Origin: Nisaea nitritireducens
GTDB lineage: Bacteria > Pseudomonadota > Alphaproteobacteria > Thalassobaculales > Thalassobaculaceae
Length of the DNA: 64,000 nt
NCBI RefSeq assembly: GCF_014904795.1
Contig: NZ_JACZFS010000016.1
Coordinates: 1 to 64,000 of the forward strand
Reading direction: 5' to 3'
Position numbers and translations under genes: made by a program. Below the pieces are notes generated by a model. The model made no database searches and was not told the DNA's origin. It worked only from the letters and a program-made list of their open reading frames with translations. This document shows, one piece after another, positions 23,902 through 33,835 of this stretch (the stretch's first letter is position 1; each line of letters begins with the position of its first letter).

Positions 23902-24312
23902 CTATTGAATCAACTGTTTAGGGTCCAATGACGGACAAAGTTTCAGGATTATTTGTGTCTCCCCCTCCCGAACCAGCTCCGGCATGCCGCCGCGCTTGAT
24001 CAGGTAGGTCCGCCGCGGCTCCGGCGCGGACCAGGTCAGCACCTGATCAACCTCCACCCTGTCCCCGGAGATCCGGTAGGTCGATCGCCCCATCTCCAGC
24101 ACCCGCTCACCGGAGAGCGTGCCGTGCTTCGGCAAAGCGCGCAGGTAAGTGCCTTGATGGAATACCAACACCGCCGTGCCGCTGCATTTGGGCTGCCCGT
24201 CCGGACCGACGATCCCCCAAACGCCGTCAATCCTCGGCTCGGCCGCTGCGACGCTTCCCACCGTAACGAAAAGCGCGAGAAGAGACAGCAGCGGGATCCG
24301 GCCGTGTCCCAT
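23902..24312 (-). CDS. Secreted hypothetical protein
   Basis: A 136-residue protein with an evident signal peptide (RIPLLSLLALFVTVGSVAAA, cleavage probably after AAA). The mature part begins EPRIDGVWGIVGPDGQPKCS and looks like a small beta-rich domain, with one Cys near its start and one near its end (LKLCPSLDP) that could form a disulfide. Composition and layout recall DUF2147-like periplasmic proteins, without a firm match. It ends 3 bases before the start codon region of no other gene; the enoyl-CoA hydratase stop lies immediately upstream at 24316, so co-transcription is likely. Confidence 0.65.
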   Translation of the reverse strand: MGHGRIPLLSLLALFVTVGSVAAAEPRIDGVWGIVGPDGQPKCSGTAVLVFHQGTYLRALPKHGTLSGERVLEMGRSTYRISGDRVEVDQVLTWSAPEPRRTYLIKRGGMPELVREGETQIILKLCPSLDPKQLIQ

Positions 24313-24315
24313 GGC

Positions 24316-25089
24316 TCAGGCCGCGCCCTTTTTCTTGGCCAGAAAGGCCTGCATCATGGCTTGCGGCTCACCAGTCTCATAAGCAGCGGCGAAAGCCTCG
24401 ATACCGGCCTCGATCCCCTCTTCCAGCGGCTCCTCTTCCCACACCTTCAGCAACTGCTTCTGGATGCGGATCGCCGCCGGGCCGGCTTTGGCGATTTCCG
24501 TTGCCATATCCTCGGCGATCTCGAACAGCGAGTCGGACGTCACCATGCGCTCGATGAAGCCCCAGTCACGGGCCGTCCGGACGTCGATCGTGGCGCCTGT
24601 ATAAATCAGGTACGACGCCTTGCCCCAACCGATCAGGCGCGGCAGCAGGGCCGCCTCGATCACGGACGGGATGCCGACCTTCACCTCGGGCATGCCGAAC
24701 TTTGCATCCTCTCCGGCGATCCGGATATCGCAGGCTGCCGCGACTTCCATGCCCGCCCCCAGACAGTAGCCGTCAATGGCAGCGATCACCGGCACACGGC
24801 ATTCGCGGATCGCCTTCATCAGGCCGTGCAAGCCGGAAATGAAGGCCTCCGCGCTCTCAGCATCGCAAGCCGCCATCTCGTTGATGTCGGCGCCGCCGAT
24901 AAAGGCTTTTTTCCCGGCCCCGCGAAGGATCACGGCGCGAACGCTGTCGTCCTCCTCAAGCCCCGCGATCGCTGCTGTCAGCTCTTCGATCGCGGCTGAA
25001 TTGACGATGTTGAGCTTCTGGCAGTTGTCCCAGGTGATGGTGACGACTACGCCCGTGCCCCGTTCCTTACGGCCGATTTCAACCGGCAT
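24316..25089 (-). CDS. Enoyl-CoA hydratase/isomerase (crotonase) family protein
   Basis: A 257-residue crotonase-fold enzyme. The oxyanion-hole segments are KKAFIGGADINEM near residue 60 and GYCLGAGMEVAAACDIRIAG near 105. Both acidic residues typical of true hydratases are present, in GAGMEV and in KFGMPEVKVG, so water addition to an enoyl-CoA is plausible, although isomerase or other activities cannot be excluded. The ATG at 25089 lies inside the end of the upstream CinA-like gene (an 11-base overlap), indicating a coupled operon. Confidence 0.88.
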   Translation of the reverse strand: MPVEIGRKERGTGVVVTITWDNCQKLNIVNSAAIEELTAAIAGLEEDDSVRAVILRGAGKKAFIGGADINEMAACDAESAEAFISGLHGLMKAIRECRVPVIAAIDGYCLGAGMEVAAACDIRIAGEDAKFGMPEVKVGIPSVIEAALLPRLIGWGKASYLIYTGATIDVRTARDWGFIERMVTSDSLFEIAEDMATEIAKAGPAAIRIQKQLLKVWEEEPLEEGIEAGIEAFAAAYETGEPQAMMQAFLAKKKGAA

Positions 25090-25885
25090 TCTTTTTGTCC
25101 TCCATGACTTCTGGCTTCTCACTGTCTTCGGGGCGCGCTTCGAACGGCTCGCCGCCGAGTTCTTTGATCATCTGCCGGATCGCGTCCGCGACTTCCTCCA
25201 GCAGCACTTCGTCCGTGCCCCGTGCCACCAGAGTGGTGCCGAATCCGCCGGCCCGGTAATAGGGATAGCTGCCGATCTCGACATCCGGAAAGCGTTCCTG
25301 AATCGCGCCCAGCCCTGCGGCGACCGTCCCCTCCCCGATATTGCTGCTAACGGAACGGGACTTCACTTTGGTGCCGTGCTTCAACAACGGCAGCAATTCC
25401 AGCACCATCGCCTGGAACACACTCGGCACGCCGGCCATGACATGCACATTGCCGATGATAAATCCCGGCGCGGTGGAGACCGGATTGTCGATCAGCGTGG
25501 CCCCTTCCGGGGTTTCCGCCATTTTCTTTCGTGCCTCGTTGAATTCCCGCCCGGTTGTCTCGTAATGCACGGCCATCCGACGCATCGCCTCGGGATTACG
25601 AATCACCGGCTTGTTGAACGCCGCCGCGACGGAGGCGCAGGTGATATCGTCATGGGTCGGGCCGATGCCGCCGGAGGTAAAGACATAGGTATAGGCCTCC
25701 GAGAGCGCACGGACCGCGGTGACGATTTCCCCCTCCTCGTCCCGGACCACGCGGACTTCGGAAAGCCGGATACCGGTTTCGGTGAGTTTCTCGGCCAAGA
25801 AACCGAGATTCTTGTCCTTGGTGCGTCCGGACAGGATTTCGTTACCGATGATGAGGAAGGCGGCAGTGACAGTTTCGTCTGACAT
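25079..25885 (-). CDS. CinA-like molybdopterin-binding-fold protein (COG1058)
   Basis: A 268-residue protein corresponding to the N-terminal domain of CinA, a MoaB/MogA-like fold. The usual C-terminal nicotinamide-nucleotide amidase domain is missing. Typical motifs are AFLIIGNEILSGRTKDKN at the start, VFTSGGIGPTHDDITCASVA near residue 67, and VHVMAGVPSVFQAMV. Stand-alone COG1058 proteins have been tied to pyrophosphatase activity on nucleotide cofactors such as ADP-ribose or NAD derivatives; activity here is inferred. It is divergent from sfsA and overlaps the enoyl-CoA hydratase. Confidence 0.88.
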   Translation of the reverse strand: MSDETVTAAFLIIGNEILSGRTKDKNLGFLAEKLTETGIRLSEVRVVRDEEGEIVTAVRALSEAYTYVFTSGGIGPTHDDITCASVAAAFNKPVIRNPEAMRRMAVHYETTGREFNEARKKMAETPEGATLIDNPVSTAPGFIIGNVHVMAGVPSVFQAMVLELLPLLKHGTKVKSRSVSSNIGEGTVAAGLGAIQERFPDVEIGSYPYYRAGGFGTTLVARGTDEVLLEEVADAIRQMIKELGGEPFEARPEDSEKPEVMEDKKNAG

Positions 25886-25954
25886 GATGGACCGGGATTG
25901 CTATGACGGATCAGGAATTTAATGCCCCGGAACCATGAAACAACGGACGCCCCT

Positions 25955-26671
25955 ATGCAACTTCCGTCGCCGCTTTACGAAGGCACGCTGATCCAGCGCT
26001 ACAAACGCTTTCTGGCCGATGTCCGGCTGGCGGACGGAACCGAGGTAACCGCCCATTGCCCCAATCCGGGCGGCATGATTGGCCTGAAGGACCCGGGCTC
26101 CCGTGTCTGGCTTTCGAAATCGGACAACCCGAAGCGCAAGCTCGCCCATACGTTCGAGCTGATCGAAACCTCCGGCGGCCTTGTCGGCATTCATACCGGC
26201 CATCCGAATGCGATCGTCGAAGAGGCGGTGCGGGACGGCACGATTACAGAGCTCGCCGGGTATGAAAGCCTCCGGCGTGAAGTCAAATACGGTGAGAATT
26301 CTCGGATCGACCTCTATCTCGAGGATCCGGAAAAAGGCATTTGCTACGCCGAGGTCAAGAACGTGCACCTTAAGCGCGACGACGGCCCGAACCCGGGTGC
26401 CGCCGAATTTCCCGACGCGGTGACCAAGCGCGGGGCCAAGCATCTGGTGGAACTCGGCAACGAGGTAGCCAGGGGCAACCGGGCCGTCATGGTCTATCTG
26501 GTGCAGCGCATGGATTGCGACCGGTTCTGCCTCGCCGAGGATATCGACCCGGGCTACGCCGAGGCTCTGAGGGCCGCCCGAAAAGCCGGTGTGGAGGCGA
26601 TCTGCTACGACACATCGATCACCACAGAGTCTATTACCGTCCGCCGCCAGCTTCCCATTGTCTGGCCCTGA
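25955..26671 (+). CDS. sfsA: SfsA-family nuclease / sugar fermentation stimulation protein
   Basis: An SfsA-family protein, about 238 residues from the ATG at 25955. Family motifs are [17 protein letters not shown] near the N-terminus, [33 protein letters not shown] (nuclease-like D-E-K core) and [13 protein letters not shown]. The E. coli protein binds DNA and affects maltose genes; a nuclease activity is annotated in several databases. An ATG at 25922 would add 11 residues; neither start has a strong ribosome site. The gene is divergent from the CinA-like gene and is followed by map. Confidence 0.9.
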   Translation: MQLPSPLYEGTLIQRYKRFLADVRLADGTEVTAHCPNPGGMIGLKDPGSRVWLSKSDNPKRKLAHTFELIETSGGLVGIHTGHPNAIVEEAVRDGTITELAGYESLRREVKYGENSRIDLYLEDPEKGICYAEVKNVHLKRDDGPNPGAAEFPDAVTKRGAKHLVELGNEVARGNRAVMVYLVQRMDCDRFCLAEDIDPGYAEALRAARKAGVEAICYDTSITTESITVRRQLPIVWP

Positions 26672-26778
26672 CGGCCCCTTTCGGGCTGGATTGACTTGAC
26701 GCTCGCGCCCTCGGGTCGCATTTATGGCAAACACATTTACTGACATTGCCCGGCCCGCGCCGCGCACCTTGGAACAGC

Positions 26779-27597
26779 ATGCAAGACCCGTCACTCGCCC
26801 AGGATGAGAATTACCGCTCCATCAAGCTGCATGGCCCGCTTGACTTTCAGGGCATGCGCCAGGCCGGACGCCTGGCTGCGGAGACCCTCGATTATCTGAC
26901 GCCCTATGTGAAACCGGGCATCACCACCGAGGAGCTGGACCGGCTTTCCCATGAGTTCATTCTGGAGCATGGGGCAACCCCGGCGCCTCTCGGATACAAA
27001 GGCTTTCCGAAGTCGATCTGCACATCGATCAACCATGTCGTCTGTCACGGCATCCCCGGCCCCCGGAAGCTGGAGAACGGCGATATCCTGAATATCGACG
27101 TCACCGTCATCCTGAACGGCTGGCACGGCGACACCAGCCGGATGTTTGGCGTCGGCAAGGTCGGCGTGAAGGCGCGCCGGCTGATGGACATCACCTACGA
27201 AAGCCTGATGCGCGGCATTGCCGTGGTGAAGCCGGGTGCAACGCTCGGTGACATCGGTTACGCGATCCAGACCTATGCCGAGGGCGAACGCTGCTCCGTG
27301 GTGCGCGATTTCTGCGGCCATGGCCTCGGCCGCACCTTCCATGCCGCGCCGAGCGTGCTGCACTATGGCGAGAAAGGCACCGGCCCGGTCCTGCAGGAAG
27401 GCATGTTCTTCACCATCGAGCCGATGATCAATGACGGCAAATACGCCGTGAAGATCCTGCCCGACGGCTGGACCGCCGTGACCCGCGACCGCTCCCTCTC
27501 CGCCCAGTTCGAGCATTCGATCGGCGTGACGGCAGATGGCTGCGAGATCTTCACGGAGTCCCCAAAGGGCTATAACAAGCCGCCCTACGCGGACTGA
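26779..27597 (+). CDS. map: Methionine aminopeptidase, type I
   Basis: Removes the initiator Met from nascent proteins in the cytoplasm. The 272-residue product has the pita-bread fold metal ligands: Asp in DILNIDVTVI, Asp in WHGDTSRMFGVG, His in DFCGHGLGRTFH, Glu in FFTIEPMI and Glu in AQFEHSIGV. SICTSINHVVCHGIPG holds the conserved substrate His. I chose the ATG at 26779 over an upstream one that adds a Pro/Arg-rich extension. It lies about 78 bases before radC, probably in the same transcript. Confidence 0.96.
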   Translation: MQDPSLAQDENYRSIKLHGPLDFQGMRQAGRLAAETLDYLTPYVKPGITTEELDRLSHEFILEHGATPAPLGYKGFPKSICTSINHVVCHGIPGPRKLENGDILNIDVTVILNGWHGDTSRMFGVGKVGVKARRLMDITYESLMRGIAVVKPGATLGDIGYAIQTYAEGERCSVVRDFCGHGLGRTFHAAPSVLHYGEKGTGPVLQEGMFFTIEPMINDGKYAVKILPDGWTAVTRDRSLSAQFEHSIGVTADGCEIFTESPKGYNKPPYAD

Positions 27598-27674
27598 TTT
27601 TCTCCCGCACCGGAAAAACACTCCCGCCCCTTCCATGATCCTTTCAGTGATTGATCGAAGGGGAGGCTGCATCC

Positions 27675-28367
27675 GTGCCACGGGACCTAGTGAGTCCGGA
27701 TTTCAATTCCGGACACCGGCGCCGGCTCCGGGAACGTTTTCTGAAATCCGGCCCGGACACTATCGCGGATTATGAGCTGCTAGAGCTGGTGCTGTTCCAG
27801 TCCCGCCCGCGCGGGGATGTAAAGCCTCTCGCCAAGTCCCTGCTGGAACGGTTTGGCAGCTTTGCCGAAACCATCTCCGCGCCGGCGGAAGACCTGATGA
27901 AAGTCCGCGGCGTCGGGGAGAGCACGGCGATTGCCCTGACAAGTGTCCGTGCCGCCGCTGTGAGGCTGATGCGGGAGGAGGTCCAGGAACGCGCCGTCGT
28001 CTCCTCCTGGGATCAGCTGATTGCCTATTGCCGGGCGGCGATGGGATTCTCGAAACGCGAACAGTTTCGTGTGCTCTTCCTCGACAAGAAAAACCGGATT
28101 ATCGCCGACGAGGTGCAGCAGGAAGGCACGGTCGACCACACACCTGTCTATCCGCGTGAAGTGGTGGCACGCGCGCTCGATCTCGGCGCGACTGCGCTGA
28201 TCCTTGTGCATAACCATCCAAGTGGCGACACCACGCCGTCTAAGGCGGATATCGACATGACCGGCCAGATCCAGCGGGCAGCGTCAGCGCTCGGCATTGT
28301 GCTGCACGACCACATCATCGTCGGCCGGGCCGCGCATACCAGTTTCAAGGCGCAAGGCCTGATATGA
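27675..28367 (+). CDS. radC: RadC-family JAMM/MPN protein
   Basis: A 230-residue RadC (UPF0758) protein: helix-hairpin-helix DNA-binding region (MKVRGVGESTAIALTSVRAA near residue 75), then the JAMM/MPN+ domain with the metal motif LILVHNHPSGDTTPSKADID and the upstream Glu in QQEGTVDHTPVYPREV. It was once thought to act in DNA repair; its true role is unsettled. The GTG at 27675 is preferred because AAGGGGAGG lies 7-8 bases upstream; a TTG at 27651 is the alternative. Confidence 0.93.
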   Translation: MPRDLVSPDFNSGHRRRLRERFLKSGPDTIADYELLELVLFQSRPRGDVKPLAKSLLERFGSFAETISAPAEDLMKVRGVGESTAIALTSVRAAAVRLMREEVQERAVVSSWDQLIAYCRAAMGFSKREQFRVLFLDKKNRIIADEVQQEGTVDHTPVYPREVVARALDLGATALILVHNHPSGDTTPSKADIDMTGQIQRAASALGIVLHDHIIVGRAAHTSFKAQGLI

Positions 28368-28446
28368 GGGAATGAGGGTCAGCGAAGGCCCATTCTTCGC
28401 TTATCAGACGTTCATGGAACTGCCGTCAGGGCGGCCGCGACCGATG

Positions 28447-29700
28447 TCATCGGTCCCTGACTTCCCGGATAAAGCAGGCCGCCACGACGCCGGCAAGACA
28501 GCACCAGGGCAGCACCTGAAGCGCGAAGCCGAACGTATCGAGGGAATAGACACGCGCTCCATTCACCATGCGGCCGTCCCAGGCAAAATCCAGCAGGTAG
28601 CCGATGGCGGGCTGGAGCACCGCACCGCTGCCGACCACGAAACTGTTGATAATCCCAAGAGTCGCGCTATTGGCCCACGGCGGGTTGTGCTCCCGCGCCA
28701 CGGCGAAGCTCAACACCATGGTGGAAGAGCCGAAGCCCTGCATCACCAGAACCGCCTGCAGCAGCGGCAGCGGCATCGCCGGAAACAGGATGGTCAGCGT
28801 GATGCCTGCCGTTGCCAACAGGCCTCCCAGCACCATGAACGGGCGCCGCTTGCCAAGTTTGTCGGAGAGCCAGCCGCTGAGCGGAGCGCCGACACCCCAG
28901 CCGAAAAACATGACGGACGCCAACGCCGCGGCCTCGGGTTTCGCCAGACCGCGCGCCTCCATGAAGAACGGCACGCCCCATAGGCCACCGAATGCCAGCA
29001 TGGAGCCAGTCATGCCCACGCCGAATGCTGCCGCCAGCCAGGTCTGGGAGTTGCTGAGCGCGCGCTTCACACCCTCCAGAAGCGGCCGGGCCGGTTCCGT
29101 CCCGCCAGAAGGTTTGTCCCGGACCGTGAGGAACAGGCAAATTGTCAGAACGACACCGCCCATCGCGACCCACCAGTTCGTCTCGCGCCAGCCGATCTGC
29201 TCCACAGCATAGCCGAACGGCCCCTGCCCCAATACGCCGCCAAGCACGCCAAGCATCTGCGCGAGGCCACCCAACAGGGCAAAACGTCCCGGAAACCAGA
29301 TGGCCGCCACCGACAGCGCGGCGACAAAGCTGCACGCGCAGCCGAGGCCGATCAGAAACCGTCCGAAATATGCCATCCAGAGCGTATCGGCCCCGGCAAA
29401 CACAAGAACACCGATGGTACAGATCGCCGCGGCTCCGGTCGCAAGGCGGCGTGCACCGAGCCGATCGATAGCCACACCGATCGGAACCTGGATGCTGGCA
29501 TAGACATAGAAATAGACGGCGGAGAGGTTGCCGAGAATCGCGCCGCCGACCGCGAACTCCCGCATCAGGTCGTCGACCATCACGGACGGCGATACCCGGA
29601 GCACGAAGGCATAGAGGAAGAATACCGAAGCAAACAGCCAGCCGGTAAGCAGCAGCGCGCGGGAAGGAGAAAAAGCAGGAGACTTGGCTTCGGCGGTCAC
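28447..29700 (-). CDS. Major facilitator superfamily transporter
   Basis: A 417-residue, 12-helix MFS permease of the inner membrane. Features include the N-terminal helix LLTGWLFASVFFLYAFVLRV, the loop-2/3 motif A variant GVAIDRLGARRLATGAA, and the matching loop GWLSDKLGKRRPFMVLG in the second half. It most resembles organic-anion or nitrate/nitrite-type carriers, but the substrate cannot be assigned. It is divergent from the class IV aminotransferase across about 150 bases and converges on radC with an 80-base gap. Confidence 0.9.
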   Translation of the reverse strand: MTAEAKSPAFSPSRALLLTGWLFASVFFLYAFVLRVSPSVMVDDLMREFAVGGAILGNLSAVYFYVYASIQVPIGVAIDRLGARRLATGAAAICTIGVLVFAGADTLWMAYFGRFLIGLGCACSFVAALSVAAIWFPGRFALLGGLAQMLGVLGGVLGQGPFGYAVEQIGWRETNWWVAMGGVVLTICLFLTVRDKPSGGTEPARPLLEGVKRALSNSQTWLAAAFGVGMTGSMLAFGGLWGVPFFMEARGLAKPEAAALASVMFFGWGVGAPLSGWLSDKLGKRRPFMVLGGLLATAGITLTILFPAMPLPLLQAVLVMQGFGSSTMVLSFAVAREHNPPWANSATLGIINSFVVGSGAVLQPAIGYLLDFAWDGRMVNGARVYSLDTFGFALQVLPWCCLAGVVAACFIREVRDR

Positions 29701-29854
29701 GCGGCAGACTCCGTAAACGAGACTTTCGCCGATGTCAGTGACATGACGCCATGGTCATGGTCAATCATCCGCATAGCAGGACAGCCGCATTGAATTGTCA
29801 TCAGTCCGTCAGCACGACACACTTCCTCCCGGCAACATCGGATACGAGGATTTC

Positions 29855-30790
29855 ATGCATAACAACGGCACGGATGAACGCAAGACCACGCACGATGCGG
29901 AAGACGACCCGCGCAACCAGAACATCAAGATATACATAAACGGAGATCTGGTTCCACGCGCCCATGCTGTTGTTTCCGTTTACGATTCCGGCTTCATGCT
30001 GGGTGACGGCATGTGGGAGGGAATGCGGCTGCACAATGGCAAATGGGTGTTCTTCGAAGAACACATGGACCGGCTTTTCGAAAGCTGCAAGGCAGTCTCC
30101 CTCGATATCGGCATGGACCGCGCCGGCATCCGCGCCGCCATGGATGACACCGCTGCCGCCAATCAGATGCGGACCGATGTGCATTGCCGCCTGATGATCA
30201 CACGCGGGATCAAGGCGCGGCCATTCCAGCACCCGTCCCTCTCCCGCAGCGGGCCGACAATCGTGATCATCCTGGAGCATTCGAAACCGGCCAGTGCCTT
30301 GCACCAGCGCGGAATCCGGCTGGCCACTGTTCCCCAGGTCAGAGGACTGCCGCACTCCCAGGACCCTAAACTGAATTCACACTCAAAGCTGAACTGCGTG
30401 ATCGCCTGCCTGCAGGCCGAACAGGCCGGGGCCCATGAAGGGCTGATGCTTGACCCACACGGCTTCGTCAACACGACGAATGCCTGCAATTTCTTCATCG
30501 TCAGACGCGGGGAAGTCTGGACCTCCACAGGCGACTACTGCATGAACGGCGTCACCCGGCAGAAGGTCATCGACCTGTGCCGGCAAAACGATATCCCCAT
30601 CTTTGCCAAGAACTTCTCGCTCGTGGAGTGCCACGGCGCCGACGAGGCCTTTCTGACCGGCTCCTTTGGTGGCCTTACACCCGTCGCAGAGATCGATGGC
30701 AAACCGATCGGCTCCGGCGGGTTTCCCGGACCAATGACGCGCAACCTGCAAACCCATTACACAGCGCTCATTGAAGAATATGCTTCCTAA
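29855..30790 (+). CDS. Class IV aminotransferase (branched-chain / D-amino acid type)
   Basis: A 311-residue fold-type IV PLP enzyme. IYINGDLVPRAHAVVSVYDS is the usual N-terminal strand, and FMLGDGMWEGMRLHNG follows. The PLP Lys is in LNSHSKLNCVIACLQA, and the conserved Glu equivalent region is GFVNTTNACNFFIV, with the TGVTR-like loop as NGVTRQKV. Activity could be on branched-chain or D-amino acids, or aminodeoxychorismate lyase. I chose the ATG at 29855, 5 bases after GAGGA, because the upstream extension is not family-like. It precedes the hybrid kinase by 74 bases. Confidence 0.87.
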   Translation: MHNNGTDERKTTHDAEDDPRNQNIKIYINGDLVPRAHAVVSVYDSGFMLGDGMWEGMRLHNGKWVFFEEHMDRLFESCKAVSLDIGMDRAGIRAAMDDTAAANQMRTDVHCRLMITRGIKARPFQHPSLSRSGPTIVIILEHSKPASALHQRGIRLATVPQVRGLPHSQDPKLNSHSKLNCVIACLQAEQAGAHEGLMLDPHGFVNTTNACNFFIVRRGEVWTSTGDYCMNGVTRQKVIDLCRQNDIPIFAKNFSLVECHGADEAFLTGSFGGLTPVAEIDGKPIGSGGFPGPMTRNLQTHYTALIEEYAS

Positions 30791-30864
30791 ACGCCCGGGC
30801 TTGCGCAACCAAGTATTAACATACTCGTCATACACTCCGCTTTGCCTCACAAAGCGTCATCTTG

Positions 30865-33402
30865 ATGAAAGACCCGGCCAGCACTATGAAACCAAATATT
30901 ACGGACCAGGACATATTTTCGTCCGTGATCGAAAATGTGAGCCAGGGTCTCACTTACTTCGACCAGGACCTCAACCTGGTCGTCTGTAACCGGCGTTATC
31001 TGGATATGCTTGGCTTTCCACACGATCTGGGCATCCCGGGCACACCAATTGCCGCGTTTTTCAGGATTAATGCGGAGCGCGGCGAGTACGGTCCCGGGCG
31101 GATCGAAGACCTCGTGAATGAGCGGCTCGCAATGGTGCGCCAGACAGAAGCACATAGCTTCGAGCCCGAGCGGCCGGATGGAACCATCCTGCGCATCACC
31201 CGCACGCCCGTCGACGGTGGCGGCTTCGTGACCACCTACGATGACATTACAGAGCTGCGGAAATCCCAAAAGGCGCTTGAACAATCAAACGAGCGCCTGG
31301 ACGAGCTGGTTCTGGAGCGCACAGCGCAGCTTCAGAAACGAGAGACTGATCTCTCGGCCCAGACCGAAGCGCTCGAAACCACCCTCGAAGCGGTCAACTA
31401 CGGCATCACCTTGTTCGATCGTAACCTGCATCTGGTCGCGGCGAACCGTCTTGCCTTCGACATGATGCGTATCCCCCAGGACCTGAACCGTCCGGGCACA
31501 CCGTTCGGGGCTCTCGCCAGGGTCCTGGCCGAGCGTGGTGAATACGGTCCGGGCGATATAGAGAAACTGGTACAGGAGCGGGTCGATCTTGCGCAAAGGT
31601 TTGACCACCTCCGCTACACCCGAGAGCAGTCAAACGGGAAGATCTACGAGATCTGGAGCCGCCCGGTAGAGAACGGCTTCGTGGCCACCTATGTCGATGT
31701 GACCGAGCAGAAACAACTGGAAGCCCTCTTGCGGGCAAACAACGAGGAGCTTGTCGAGAAATCCTCGGCTCTCGAAACCATCCTGGAGACTTTGGATTAC
31801 GGTATCTCCCTGTTCGACAGGGAGCTGAATCTGGTCGCCGCAAATCCGCAGGCGTTCAATCTGATGGCGGTACCGCATCATTTTAACCAACCCGGCCGCC
31901 ACTTTACCGAGTTCCTGCGATACCAGGCCGGGATGGGCGAATTTGGCGAAGGCGACATTGATGAGATTGTCGAACGGCACGCCACCGCAGCAGCCGGCCC
32001 GGAGTCGTATACTTCCATCCGGCAGCGCAAAAACGGAATGATCATCGAAGTAAATCGCCGCCCTATCGAAAACGGTTTCGTGGCGACCTACCGGGATGTC
32101 ACTGACGAAAAACGACTTGAGGCTTTGCTGCGGTCGACCAACGAAGAGCTGGAAACACGGGTCGAAGAAAGAACGTCCGAGCTGAACGCTCAGTTGCGTG
32201 AAACGGAGCGCGCAGAAGCTGAAATGCGGAAAGAAAAGAGCCGCGCCGAACTTGCCGACAAGGCGAAATCCGATTTTCTTGCCCGTATGAGCCATGAAAT
32301 CAGGACCCCGCTGAATGGCGTGATCGGCCTGAACCGCATTCTGGCTGACACGGAACTGACAGAAAGACAGGCAGACATCGTCGCCAAAGTCCGCTCTTCC
32401 TCAAATGCTCTGCTCAGCGTCGTGAATGACGTCCTTGATTTCGCGAAGATCGAGGCGGGCCAGCTCGACATCGAGGAAATCCCCTTCAAGCTGAGCGATG
32501 TCCTGGACAGCGTTACTTCCATTGCCGCCACGCGCGCAGAGGAGAAAGGGCTCGCCTTTGAAGTGATCTCCAATGGGACCGAAAACATGCAGTTCCTGGG
32601 GGATCCGTTCCATATCGGCCAAATTCTGACCAATTACTGCAGCAACGCCGTGAAATTCACCGATACCGGTTACGTAAGGCTAGCCGTGACTTTCCTGCCT
32701 GAAATCCACGGGATTAACCAAGTCCGATTTTCCGTATCCGATAGCGGGATCGGTATGGATAAGGACATTGTCGAGCGCATTTTTGTCCCCTTCCATCAGG
32801 CCGATGCATCGACAACACGCCAGTTTGGCGGGACAGGTCTCGGGCTTGCCATCTGCCGGGAGCTCGCACATTCAATGAATGGCGAGGTCTGGGTTGAGAG
32901 CCAGCCAAATCATGGCAGCACGTTTCATGTAGATCTGCCGTTGCCGACGGTGACCGATGAAAGTGCTATTCCGCTCGGCGGCGAAAGAGACTGGCGCGCA
33001 GCATGTGAAGGCCTTCAGGTCCTTTTGGTGGAAGACAATGCGATCAACCGTGAAATCGCGACGGTCCTGCTTGAAGGCGCCGGTGTGACAGTGACATCAG
33101 CCGAGCACGGCAAAGAGGCCGTCGACATCATGTTGACCGAAGCCCCGCCCAAGATCGATGCCGTGCTGATGGACCTGCAAATGCCGGTAATGGACGGTCA
33201 CGAAGCCACCAGGCTCATACTGGCCGATCCCAGGCACCATGACCTCAAGATCATCGCGCTAACCGCGCATGCCGTAGCGGAAGAGATCGAGAAATGCCGT
33301 AACGCAGGCATGTGCAGGCATATTACCAAGCCCTTCGAGCCCAACACTCTGTTCCGGCATCTGGCTGAATGCTCCGTCTGCGCCGGAGTAGATTGCACCT
33401 AG
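30865..33402 (+). CDS. Hybrid sensor histidine kinase with three tandem PAS domains
   Basis: An 845-residue cytoplasmic kinase with no membrane segment. Three PAS modules (about 20-130, 170-290, 310-430) each carry a G-x-(T/S)-x-F-D signature ([36 protein letters not shown]) and are joined by coiled coils. Then HisKA with the phospho-His at about residue 477 ([16 protein letters not shown]), HATPase_c ([20 protein letters not shown]), and a C-terminal receiver with Asp about 770 ([15 protein letters not shown]). No separate regulator is adjacent. The stop codon overlaps that of the next, convergent gene within CTAG. The start could also be the ATG at 30886. Confidence 0.93.
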   Translation: MKDPASTMKPNITDQDIFSSVIENVSQGLTYFDQDLNLVVCNRRYLDMLGFPHDLGIPGTPIAAFFRINAERGEYGPGRIEDLVNERLAMVRQTEAHSFEPERPDGTILRITRTPVDGGGFVTTYDDITELRKSQKALEQSNERLDELVLERTAQLQKRETDLSAQTEALETTLEAVNYGITLFDRNLHLVAANRLAFDMMRIPQDLNRPGTPFGALARVLAERGEYGPGDIEKLVQERVDLAQRFDHLRYTREQSNGKIYEIWSRPVENGFVATYVDVTEQKQLEALLRANNEELVEKSSALETILETLDYGISLFDRELNLVAANPQAFNLMAVPHHFNQPGRHFTEFLRYQAGMGEFGEGDIDEIVERHATAAAGPESYTSIRQRKNGMIIEVNRRPIENGFVATYRDVTDEKRLEALLRSTNEELETRVEERTSELNAQLRETERAEAEMRKEKSRAELADKAKSDFLARMSHEIRTPLNGVIGLNRILADTELTERQADIVAKVRSSSNALLSVVNDVLDFAKIEAGQLDIEEIPFKLSDVLDSVTSIAATRAEEKGLAFEVISNGTENMQFLGDPFHIGQILTNYCSNAVKFTDTGYVRLAVTFLPEIHGINQVRFSVSDSGIGMDKDIVERIFVPFHQADASTTRQFGGTGLGLAICRELAHSMNGEVWVESQPNHGSTFHVDLPLPTVTDESAIPLGGERDWRAACEGLQVLLVEDNAINREIATVLLEGAGVTVTSAEHGKEAVDIMLTEAPPKIDAVLMDLQMPVMDGHEATRLILADPRHHDLKIIALTAHAVAEEIEKCRNAGMCRHITKPFEPNTLFRHLAECSVCAGVDCT

Positions 33403-33659
33403 ACGGTAATATCGAGGATTGAACCACGCGGCAGGTCAGCACTGACCTCTTCCAGGGGGATGGCTTTCTGACGCTGCGGGGTTCGTTGGTCCGCGTTTTG
33501 ATCCACGCCATTCAGTTCCTGAGCGAACCGGCTGGTCGCCGGATCCAGGGATTCAGCACTATTCCGCCGGCCTTCAGCGCCACTGGGCTGGGCCGGAATC
33601 TGCCGCTGACCGGTCGGAACCGGTATCAGAGGAAAGTTGCTTGTCGGATCAATAGCCAT
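33399..33659 (-). CDS. Small hypothetical protein, low complexity
   Basis: An 86-residue protein beginning MAIDPTSNFPLIPVPTG, then rich in Gln, Pro, Arg and Asn and probably disordered, ending [11 protein letters not shown]. It is not antisense to a gene except for the 4-base overlap with the kinase stop. GGG precedes the ATG. The short, Pro-rich layout is similar in style to the unknown genes at 22.1-22.9 kb. The function is unknown. Confidence 0.5.
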   Translation of the reverse strand: MAIDPTSNFPLIPVPTGQRQIPAQPSGAEGRRNSAESLDPATSRFAQELNGVDQNADQRTPQRQKAIPLEEVSADLPRGSILDITV

Positions 33660-33835
33660 AACCAACCCTGATCACTCAGGCCGGTCTCCAATCAGTATTC
33701 TGACGGAAACCGGTCAAATAATCCATCACCTGTATCGTGAGGAGTTATTTATATTGGATTTTAGATAAATATGTCAATTATGCGCGCCATATTATTTAGC
33801 TCATGACGCATCATTCTTTACCGAAGCCAGAATGA

